Shown piece after piece: positions 1 to 12,600 of a DNA stretch of 64,000 nucleotides (position 1 is its first letter; each line of letters opens with the position of its first letter). Source of the DNA: Cinnamomum chago (taxonomy: Eukaryota > Streptophyta > Magnoliopsida > Laurales > Lauraceae); NCBI GenBank assembly GCA_038049695.1, contig CP142453.1, positions 36,679,501-36,743,500 of the forward strand. Direction: 5' to 3'. The notes beneath the pieces are model-generated. The model worked only from the letters and a program-made list of their open reading frames with translations, did not search any database and was not told where the DNA came from. The position numbers and the translations under genes were made by a program.

Positions 1-62
1 TGGTTCCTTGTGAGTTCTAACCATGAAAAGTTGGAAGTTGACATTTTACATGTCATTCATAG

Positions 63-3000
63 GTTGCTATCAAGAAAATGAAGAGAAAGTATTACTATTG
101 GGAAGAGTGCATGAATCTACGTGAAGCTAAGGTATATTACCATCTTACTCATTTGTGGATGAATATGGGCTTTTTCAATAGATATGCATGTTTAATATAA
201 TGTTTACTCCTGCAGGCCCTCTGTAAAATGAATCACCCCAACATTGTCAAGTTGAAGGAGATTGTTCGGGAAAACCATGAGCTTTTCTTCATCTTTGAAT
301 TCATGGTCAGGATTTGAGTTTTTGGACTCTCTGTGTGTTGTGTGTGTGTGTTGCCATAACATTGTGATCTACAAAGGGAAGAGTAATCAATGATTACTCT
401 CCAAGACAAAGCTTATAACATAATCACATTCAGATTTCTTGGTCTCACACCAACACATTCATGATTCAACACAGATCACACATGATTTGACTTATATTTC
501 CTCTCCTTAATCTTGGTTATCAAATCCTAATTACTAATTGCATACAGAAATCTAGAAGTGAGGTGCAAATTGAAAAACTGTGGAGATTCATTGATTAAAG
601 GGAACATTTACTATAGTTAAACATGGGATGTTTGTATTTTCTTTTCATTGATGTTAAACATGGGATGCTGGGGAATATTCTATGACCTATAAAAGGACTT
701 AAATGTCATTAGGATCAGGGGTAAAAATTGTAACAACTACAATTGCATTAGAACAAAAGGAAGGGTAATTTGTGTGTCATTAGGCCGATGAAAATGATTC
801 TTTCTTCTCCCTTGATGGGCTTCCAGTTTATCTTCTTCTCCTTGTCATTTGCTAGATTGGATAGATGAGAGTCAGCTTTTTGTATCAGTATGGTGTTTCT
901 TTTTCTTTTCTTTTTTTTTTATAAGAATATTTTCTCCACATATTGCTTTGAGGAAATTATGGATGTGAATATGCGGTTAGGATAGCTACAGTAGTGATTT
1001 TCATGAACTGCAAAGTCGCTGACTGTGTTTCTTATAATCATGAAATGCTAGACCATAGGTGGGAAAGCTTCTCGGCAATTTATTTACTGCATTAGTGTCA
1101 TTTTCTTGTATTTTATATATTGACCACAGTAACTATTCATTTTCAGTGTTATTTAGTCCATAGATGACTTACTATTATCTGTTCTCTTTTACACGACTCA
1201 GGAATATAATCTATACCAGAAAATGAGAGATAGGCAAAGCCCCTTTCCAGAGGCGGAGATACGGAACCTTATGTCTCAAGTACTCCAGGGGCTTGCATAT
1301 ATGCACAGAAATGGATATTTTCATCGTGACTTGAAACCTGGTATTGTTGTGTTCCTGTTCTGGCCTTTTTCATCATAGTTCGTGCAAAAAACGTTTGCCC
1401 TTATGTTTTCATTGAATAAGCATGCATCAGTTATGATATAATATCCTTTGGCTCCTAGAGAATTTACTTGTCACGGAAGACATTATTAAAATTGCTGATT
1501 TTGGACTGGCAAGAGAAGTGATGTCCAAGCCTCCTTATACCGATTATGTTTCGACGCGGTGGTTAGTAACTTAATCGGCATCCTATATGCCTTTTATCTT
1601 TTAACGATATACATGTCTTGCAATTTCCTGAATGTATTTTACTTGGCAAAACTGAAAGTTGTGCTTTGTTTACATGTGCTAGGTACCGGGCCCCAGAAGT
1701 CTTGTTGCAATCTTCATCATACACCCCTGCAATTGGTATGATATGCTTGCCTTTTCTTAAATAAGGAAAAGTTGATTTTTTTGCTTATTTTTATTAAAGA
1801 TACGGAGGAATCACTTCAGTAAGAATTTTGACTGTGCTGGCAAGGATATTTAAACCATAGAAGAGATGGTTTAGCTGTATTATAATCTATTTTATGCAAT
1901 TGAATCTTTGTTCTGTGGTTGGGTTCAATTTATACGTAAATGTATCCTCATTTTTTTGCATATCATCATAACAATTTCCTATTATTAAACAATAAACACT
2001 GTCCAATTAAATTTCATTTTGAAATTGGAGGCAAACAATGTTGCCATCAACCAATTATTTGCGCAACCCAAGGATCAAAATAGCGGTTGCGGTAGGTGTA
2101 GTGGTGATGCAGGACAAGCCCATGGTCCCCCATGGGTTGACCCTCCAACGGGCCCAACCCAATTATCTTGTCCAAGCCTTTGGGCCCAGCCCATTTATTT
2201 TATATTATTTAGGCCTTTAATTATGTTTTAGGTTGCTTACTTGGATGTTTTAATTCTGGCCATCAGTGTGTTTGGATGGCCCAGATTAGTCTTAGGGTTA
2301 TTTATTTTCCTATATAATGATGTAAAGCCTCTTTGGCTAGGAAAATGAATGATTGATGATTAATGAAAATGAGTTTTCTTTGAGCTCTCCTCCAAGAAAT
2401 TCATAACGCCTCCTGGGTTGGAGTTTGGTGAGAGCCCAATTTCTGAGTCTCTTGAGCCCTAACTTGCTCATCTGACGTAACGCCTTCGGATTGGAGTTTG
2501 GTCAGAGCCCAATCAAAGGTATCCTCTTCTCTTTCTCTATTTCTTTTCCTATGAGCTATCTCCCTGCAGTAACCCTAAATCTCCATTTAAGATCATAATC
2601 ATCAGATCTGCGACCCTTGTCGCTGGATCTCAACCCCAAGTTTTTCCCATTTGTCTATCTCACCCAGCCCTTGCCCAGATAATCACAAGAAATACGAGTT
2701 TTGCACAATTGGGCATTCCCTAAGTATTTTTGAAGTTCTATCTTCCATTGAGATCCTGCCCATTCATCCCTATCACCCTCCCGCATCTCTACCTCTACTG
2801 TTCGCACCAAGCGGCCAATGGCCAAAATGCTACGTAGAGGGCGATACATAAAGGTTGTGGCGATACGTAGCGGCGTGAATCTTGTATAGCAACCAATCTT
2901 GTGTTTTTTTTTTTTTAGTGATTTGGGACCATGTAAGGGTAGAGATAACTTTAAAAAAGGCTATAGAGGAGAAGAAATAGGAAAAACAGTGTTTTAAATT

Positions 3001-3527
3001 GAAACTGCATGACTTTTCTAGGTTTTTAGACCGTAGCGCTGCTTTTTTTTTTAAATGGCCTCCACCGCTACGGCTGATAATGCGGCCACTATGTGCTATT
3101 TTGAACCATGGCGCAACCAACATTTTATTCGAACTAATATTTCAATTGATTTTTTTTTTTATGAATGATAATATTTCAATTGATTTATATTTTCACATTC
3201 GCCACTGTCTTTACACTGATAAGAAAATCCTATTTCATGATGAATGATGATGATTCAGAAATAGTTTTACTCATTACTATTGTACTCATTGTATACCACT
3301 TACGCAGAATTCTTTTGGTTGCCGCCAGACTACTGTCTTGTATATTTAGATTGGATAGCTATAACCTAAATCTCAATGTATTATTCAGACCAGCGTAGCT
3401 GACCATTATCATTGTTACTGTCATCATTGTCACCATTACTGTCATTATTTTTCAGCATTTTCATATTGTTAAATTTCATTTAAACTTATTTTGCATCTTT
3501 TGAAATTATGGTATAAAAGGATAGGGT

Positions 3528-3560
<33 letters not shown>

Positions 3561-6539
3561 CTTTTCTCATCTTTCAAAATTTCCCTCTCATGGATTAATA
3601 ACTAATATGAGAAGTTCCTGCAGACATGTGGGCAGTTGGTGCTATACTTGCTGAGCTTTTTACCCTGTGCCCTCTTTTTCCTGGTGAAAGGTAATATTCA
3701 TCAACCCCCGATGGAAGTAAATAGCAGATTGGAAATCATTTTCTTATCTCCTTTCTCACTGATCTTTTATAATCATGCACATAGAATCATTGGATTTGCA
3801 TCAGCAAATATTTTATTGAATGCTTTTGCATAAACTATATTAGAAGAATGCTTTGATTAGCAAATCTGTTATCAGATTGGCACAACGATGCCTCATTGGT
3901 AACCACAGCGCTTTAGTTTGTGGGTTTATTTTAATTTGTGAAAGGATTTCATCCAAGATGCCTACTTTGCAGGAATTCTGCAATAAGTAAAAGTTATGCA
4001 GATTTGCTTTAAGTCATGTGTGGATTATAGAAAGCATTTTGTTAAGAAAATATGCTCTCCTTTTTTCTTGATTGGTAACAGTGTATATCACTTGGAAGGA
4101 GAAACTACAAAGGAAACAATATGGCCAATCCAACTGACCAGAGACTTTCCTCAAATGCAAATTCTGGCCTGGCATTTTGGTTTCAGACCGATTTGAGGCC
4201 GAATGTGAAAACTTAATTTGGATCTGGGTCAAGTTTAGGTTTGGGTTGAAGTTGGGTAGGGATTGGGTATATTATAAAACTGCAATATAAGCTAGTTGTG
4301 CTGTCAACGGGCAGGGCATACCTAAGCACGAGTCTGAGTCTGGACCTGATAAGGATCGAAGGGACCGAGTCCAAGTCTGGGTTTGTTAAGGACCCTAGAC
4401 TCCTAGACCCCAGGTCCAAGGCGGCCTGATAGGATATATTTTTTTCTGAATGGTAGCCTGATAGGAAATATTGGAGGCCTGACTCTGTTACAAGTTTGTT
4501 AAGTCAAAGAGCTCTCTACAACTCAAATAATTACTTAAAAAGAAGCATATGATATACATTTCTATAAATGGAGATGGTATATATGTACATATATATACCT
4601 AGATGTATATATTTAACATTCTACAATTTAAAATATATTCTAGTCCAATTGGCCCAGTTTCCAAGGCCCCTTTATGGCCAATTAGGAATACGAACCCTAA
4701 ATTGGATCCAGGCTGGTCTATTGATCCTGTTGGACAGACTGAATCCTCAATTATTGAACTCAGACTGGGTGCATTCAGGCCGGACCTGAGTGCACTGACG
4801 ACACTATAAAGTATGGGAGAGGGTTCAATTCAGGCATGCCCTTCCAGAATTTAGGTTGGGTTCTGATTGGCCCAAAACCTGACCTATTCAATCCAAGCTG
4901 CACTCCTGTTGTGTAGTTTCTTTTTCCCTCGATAATTACATTATTGGTGCACAATTTGTTGTTCATCACAGGTTGGCTAAAAGACTTATGGAACCAGCAT
5001 AAAATTGGAGTAGTTCCGATGCGAAACCAGAATGTAATTGGAGTAGAATCACATTTGTCTGTCCTGCTTTGATTTTTCTTTGAACTGTTAATCTTGGTGA
5101 TCAATGAAGCAAATGTCTTGACATCACTAAACTGTTGTTGTCCTGAGGAAAAAAGGCAAACAATTAACTGGTATTGTTAATCATTGTTGAAGGATGCAGT
5201 TAATTTGTTGCTGATCAGTACCTATAAGAAAATAATAAAAGAAAGTAATGAAGCAAGAAAATTGGGATTGCTTATTCAGAATTTTGTTATAATCCACCTC
5301 GATGCTCTCACCTCATTTTGTTAGATTCAGTAGAAAAATTAAAAGAGACCGAGAGGTCTCTGCTCGTTTTTAAGAGGTTGAATTAGTGACTCTTTCATGA
5401 TGGGTGATTCTTTTTGGTTTGCTTGTAACCTGGGATGTGGGCTGGATTATTGATTATTGTTTTCTCATGGGGTATGCCCCATTTGGATTCTCTAGTCTCC
5501 TTCTCGATTGTGAGGATTTGAATGGATGAAGTTCCCTTCTCTTGTAAATTATGTTTGATTACAAAATGAAAGATCTTTACAAAAAAGAAGAAGAAAAGAA
5601 AGTAAAGAATTATTGCTGATCAGCATCAGCACGTTTCCATTCTTTTAAGTTTGCTTCTTAATGATTCATCTAATGAACACTTAAGAGTACTTCAACCTAT
5701 TGATTTATAAAGGTCTATAGGCGCACATAATTAAATACTGTTGTGAGGGTTTTATCTTTCACTGAAAATATGGTTCTTTTTTCTCCTTGTGCAGTGAAAC
5801 AGACCAATTATACAAAATTTGTTATGTTCTAGGAAGCCCTGATTCCACTACATGGCCTGAAGGGATGAACCTTTCACGTTCGCTTAATTTTAGTTTCTCA
5901 CATGTAAGTTTTCTGTCACAGCAGGTTGCTGCTTCTTAGGTTCCATTTTACTTAAGTTCTCTTTTGTTCCTTTAGATCATGCCAGCCAACCTTTCTGATA
6001 TTATTACGAATGCTAGCTTGGAAGCAATTGACCTAATCATGGTATGTGTTTGTTTATAACATTGATTTACATTTTAAATGCATATTGTTTTTTTCTTATT
6101 TTTTGAAATGTTAAATCTAATAATTTTCATATTTAGTTAGACACATGTACTAGGCTGAACTCTGAAGCCTGAAGCTTCTAAGTAGCTTATTTGTAATTGA
6201 TCCAAATATTTAAGCCTTGATCCTTCCAGCATTCTTTATGCTATAAGACCTGGAGCCTATTTGTATCCAGTCTCATTCATGTTAAACATGAAGGTCTTCA
6301 GGCTGACATAATTTGCTTAATTCTCTGGCCAGAAATTCATGCTTAGTCTCATTTAACATACCTAAGGTTCGAATGGTCTTGGCTGGTCCATTCCTTCTAC
6401 CACCCTTATTCAAATTACAGTGAATTGTTTAGGCTGTGATCTAATTTGTATATGACATTCTTTCAGCGACTCTGCTCCTGGGACCCACTGAAGAGACCAA
6501 CTGCGGAGCAAGCGCTGCAACATCCCTTCTTCCATGTAA

Positions 6540-6622
<83 letters not shown>

Positions 6623-9600
6623 ACATGTCTGACATGTCTTCACAACAGGTAGGATCGTGGATTCCTTATCCACTTCAAGACCCTTTCCAGATGAGGCCAA
6701 ATAACGGTGGTGAGTTACTGATCTAATTGATGCTATGATATGTTATTTCTTTTTTCTTTTTATTTTTGATGTGCTCATAAATTCATAATCCTTGGCAGTT
6801 TCAGGTCACTTCCTGAACTTTGCGCGCACAAAGCCAAAGCTTGAACTGAATCTATGGGATTTTGACACTGAAACTGATGATTGCTTCCTTGGCTTAACAC
6901 TGGCAGTTAAGCCTAGTGCCTCTAACTTAGGTAATGATGCAATGTCCCAAGTATATATGATCTCATTGGACTTGGCTTGTACCAAATGTGGGATTTTGTG
7001 TAAACCTCGCTTCAGGATCAATCTAGACATTTGCATAATAGTCTGTTCTAACAATGAGGTGGCAGGTTTGATCCCCCGCTTATGTTTACCCATACAGCTA
7101 TGTACGAAACCATGCACTAGCCCAAAAGCTTAATCGTTGCTCTTGTGTTTACATGGTATCAGAGCGGGTTTCGATCTCATCGTTCTTGTGTTGCCCATGT
7201 GGCTCTTGTCATTCTTGTCTAGCCCTGTTGGCAGGCCCATCCATGAAATCTGTTGGGCCTTCACATGAGGGGGAGTGATGGGAAGTCCTACATCCCACAT
7301 CGCCCAAGTCCTAAGTTGGACAGGGCATCATATACCTGTTTGGGCCTTCCACCTATAAGCTTAAGCTTTTGGGTTGGTACATGGTATCTTACAAGCTACA
7401 GTGAAGGAATTTGATAATTCTTAGCCCAAAGACATATAATAGCATTCTCAGCTATGATGCCTAGATACGGAATGGATACGGCAGGACACACCATGCTAAT
7501 GACAAGGACACAGATTTTACACATAAAAAGTGAAGTATTGGATACAATGCGACATTATACGTTGCGCTTATGATCGGGGTACATGGTTTGGTGATCCAGT
7601 CTATCCAGTCTTTTGACCTGCACTGGCCATGGATCAATCATGCCCCAGCGTTGTAAATATTGATGATGGCCTGCTGACTAATGGCTAGCAAATAGATGGC
7701 TTAGAAATACACCAACAGCCGCCTACATTCAGTCCAAAGGAGGCTTAGTAATTGGTGTCTAGGATATTCCAGTTGAGGTTACTTCCAGGTGCATTCTGAT
7801 CATTGTGATAGATCATGAACCATCCACACTTTAAATCCTGCTACTATTATGCATCTAATAAAAAACCTCTTTAAATAGTGTGTCCACATAAAGTCAATAT
7901 TTTATAAATGGAGACCACCTCAAAACAGCTTCACCATGAAAGGTTGTAATGTGTTTTCTTTATGCAGAGGATGTTCCTAGGGCCCCTCAATGTGCCAATG
8001 AGGTAAAAGCTGCTTGTGAGCTTTCATGTGCTTATGATCGTGTAATGCATAGATGTATTGAGAGGCTACTGTTACAAAAATGGTAATTACCTTACATTCT
8101 TTTTGCTAACTTAAAAAATGCAGGATATATTGTTCTACTCAGGATTTGAGGACCATCCAAGGCAATCAGGTAACTTCTATCCCATCCTTCTTATAATTTT
8201 CAAACAGTTAATTAAAGATAGTTTGAACTCCTATGTATTCTATGCAAATGATGCAGTTCAAAAGTGGCTGCCTGTGGCAGAACGAGCTTTGTACAATGGG
8301 TCATATCCCAGGACTCATGGGCCATGCTCATGTCAAGTGTGCCCAATCCTGGGCCCACAACTAGTCTAACAGGGTCAACCCAACTATGTGCAGAAAGTCA
8401 ATGGGTCCAATAAGGCAATAAATGATATGTTCTTGGATATTATCTCTATTAGAACAATTATCTTTTTAAGTATTTCCCTTCAATATAGTTTTTCTATATT
8501 ACTAGTGTCTAGATTCAATACATTTTTTTATTTTAATGAATAAGGAAAATATCTTCTTTGGGAATCTCAAGGGTCTATTTGAAGACCCTTGGAACAATTG
8601 TGTAGGCGTGCCTACTTTTGGGTAGATGCTTCCAGCAATCTGGCTGCATTGGCAAACAACTAAGCCCCTTAATGTGTTGAAATCCAAATTGAGGGTAGTT
8701 TGTGTTGAGTTGATTTTAGTTGAAATGCCAAAATTCAAACTGAAATGCCATGACGTCCGGATACAACATACAACTGGCACACCATGGATTTGGCTGGGTC
8801 ATGAGTTCTAATATACAACTGAAGTATAAGAAATGGCACTTATTTGATACATTGTCTATTTTCAACTATCCTGGTCCTAAAATATATGTAATTATTTCAT
8901 TTCAAATAGTGAGCAACATGAAAAGCTTTAGCCATTTTGGTTGAAATGAATTGGAATGACGACCATGACCAGTAAAGGAAAATACTTGTAAAGCTAGCAT
9001 GGCTTACAGTCCAAAATCCTACCAACATGAGGGCATCATCATCATCATCATCAAAGCCTTGTCCCAATTATGTTGGGGTTGGCTGCATGAATTTTATTTC
9101 TCCATTCCGATCTATCATGAGCCAAATCGTTAGATAAGTTGGACATTTTCAAATCTATTTTTACTACCTCTATTCACGTCCTCTTCGGCCTACTACCCGT
9201 TGGTGGGCCATCATTATATATAGCCAAGCTTTTCCTTACCGACGCCATTTATGGCCTGCATTGGACATGACCAAACCATTTCAAACAGGTTTATCTAATT
9301 TTATCACTTATTGATGCTATCCATAAATGCTCTTGAAAGCGCTCATTTCTAATTCTATCATTCCTAGTTTTACCACACATGCACCACAACATTTTCATCT
9401 CTGCTACATCCATTTTATGCATATGTTGCTTTTTGATTGGCCAACATTCTGCTCCATTGGTCATAGCTGGTCTAATCGCTAGTTGCAGCTCGAGATCCTC
9501 TTAGATTTAGGGCTTTATCAAGGAGTGTCAAGGAAATCTCGAGGACAAAGAGAGTGGAAAAGAAGAACGAAGAAGAAATTGACAAAACCCCAGAACATTC

Positions 9601-12600
9601 GAATAACCTATTAGGCTAGACAACCCTTGTTTTATTATTATTTCACTATTTTTGAGAATTGCAAAAAAGCCCCTCAAATTTTTAGTATTCACATAGAAGC
9701 CCTTGACTCACCACAAATTATAAATAAGTCCTCTAATATGACTCTCAACATCGCTGTCCTGTAAAATTCTTCCTTAAATCTTGTTGACATGTGTTGATCA
9801 CAAAGAACTCTAGAATCAAGTCTCCATTTCAACCATCCTGCTATCCCGCTTTTAATCATATGTCTGACATCTTTATCAATCTCTTCATCCTTACTAATTA
9901 TTGAGCAAGGTAATGGAATGAATTTTTTTGTGGTATCATGGGCTTCAATTCTCATAGTAGTTTTAGCTCTTTCTATATGCCCATTGAAGTTGCAATCCAT
10001 ATATTTTGTCTTTTAATGGCTTATATTAAAGCCTTTATATTCTAAAGCCTCCTTCCATCTCTCAAGTTTTGCTTTCACATCATCTCTTAATTCATCCACT
10101 GGCATTATATCATCTACAAACAACATACACCAAAGAACCTCCTCTTGAATATTAGCAGTTAACTTATCATAATCAATGCAAAAAGAAAAGGGCCTAGAGC
10201 TGATCCCTGGTGCAAACATGTGGTCATTGAGAACTCACATGTCTCTCCATTGGTAGAATTTCAATATAACCTCCTAGAACATACCTTTTATTTAAAACCG
10301 ACCAAATTAAATTTCTAGGTACCCCGTTGTAACCTAACAGCATGAGGACATCGATCCAATAATACTTTTATAGTTTCCATGTTGAAAATATCAAACAATG
10401 CGGAGAATTGGTTAGGATCTTAATGATATCTTGTGATATATGTGGTGGTCCGTTTCACATAATTATTGGCAATATCTACCGTCGTGGTTGATATTTTCAA
10501 TATAAGGATCATAAGGATCATAAGGGATGTAATGAGAGAGAGAGAGAGAGAGAGTCGCTCTCTCCTCTCTTTTTTTCCCCCCACAGAAAGGAGGGAATTC
10601 TTCTTATTTTTCTGTCACATGAAGAAGGGAAAATGCCCTAGACGTGGCCTTTTTCTTTTCTTAAAGTGTCTGATCCCCTAAGGCTAGAACACAAAATGAT
10701 TTGATGACTCATGAGGCTTGCATGTGGGCCCATCCATAAAATCTAATTTCCTCAAAATGAATGAATGGTCCTCTCTTTTAAGAGACGGGCTGGAGTTTCA
10801 CTCCAATATGCTTTGGACCCATCATAAGATTGATTATCTATAGAACACATGAATAAAATATTAAAAAATTCTTTAGTGTTATACATGATCAGTGGGGGAG
10901 GCCTGTCTTCTATTAGAGTGAAATTTGATCGGGGCCCATACATGAGGGGAGAATTTATTTTGAATGTTTTAGATATTCAATAGGTGGGGCCCTACACCTA
11001 TCATGAATTTTTTTTTTGCCAAGTTGGACTACTGGTCAGGAGTGAAACTTTTAAATTTGAAGACCCTAGATCAGATGCTTAGGCATGTGTGTGCTACTAA
11101 GGTGCCAACACCACTCAAACATGAGTGTGTTGGCTTTCATGAAAATTTTGGTCTATATCCCACTAGAAATAAAATCTGGCCAAGGCCCCTGTCGGGGTGA
11201 GGGTTGGGGTTTTATTTTGGGTGCTCAGATTTTTACTTGGCGGACCCCATTGTAGATTTTACAAACTTTCTGCTAACTTTTCTTCTTTTTTATATTTAGA
11301 TTCTAACCCTCTTATAGGGCCCGCACCTATGAAAATTCCAAAACACTCAAAATAAATGCCCATTGATACATGGGCCCTTAACAAATTTCACTTCAATTGA
11401 AGTCGTTCTTACTATTAAATTGATCACTCATAAAACGTGTTAATAAAATATTAAGAAAAAAATTCAACTGTTTTTTAGTGATCAATAAGATATCAGATCC
11501 AAGTCTTATTAGAACATCTGTTGGACATGATTTCTTATAGATAGGTAGATCCTAAAGTCTTTTATCCAGTATGCCAATGATTATAATCATGTGAAGTAGT
11601 CAATTTTATGATGGTCACACTCCAGTTGGAAAGAAAATTTTCACATAGCTCATATAAGTGGGTGATTATTATTTTTTGTGGTTTTAGATTTTAGATAACC
11701 GCCACATTGATGGATTTATGAATTATAAACATGGCCAAATAATTAAAAACTAAAACTTAACATATTTAACACTTAAAGGTTGAGTAGCACTACCAGATGT
11801 TATAATCTAGGGGGATTGATATTTTCTTTTATAGTAGGCTAATAAAAAAAATATTATTTGCTACCATTTTCATTATTCTTGATTTTCTGTTAAAAAAAAT
11901 TTGGGGTAGAAAAAAATCACGGCGCAATGGGCCTCAACAACTGAGAACTGCGACTTATCTCTTTTTAGGGTTGACCGTGACGGCGATTATGACCACAATT
12001 TGAACCGTTATAATTTTCCTAAATGTCTATAATATGGTGGATGGCCCTTGGGTTGCATTCTTTTCCTTTTTCTTTCCATTTTTTAAGAGATATGTTAGAG
12101 TTTCTAATAGGAATAAAGATGTGGGCACCTAGAGGGTCCACTTGTAATATGGTTTTCTTGATTGAATGAACATATGCTTCTCTTTTTATTGATTGTTTGA
12201 ATCCATTAAATTAAATGAAATAAAATGGTTATTTCCTATTGTAATTATTCATCAACTGAGTATTATAGTGCACATTTATTCCTTCTTTCCTTTTCCCTTT
12301 TCTTTTTATTTTTTTTATATAGGTAGCATGACTTTATACTATCCTCATGAATGTGTGTCGCATCAGATAATGACTTGTGCTATGCTGGCTGGCATGAAAA
12401 TTATTTGTGTTTTGTTTTCAGTGTTTTGGCCCTTATTATCCAATCAAAGTGCAAATGATGTTCCGACAATGTCTTCCTTGGCGGCGTCATACATGAACAA
12501 GTGAGAATTCTCTTAGTCCATGTCATATTGCCAGTTACTTTATTTTCCTATAATTTTGCATAGATGTGGAACACATGTTGGGCCAACTCTTTACCTGCAC

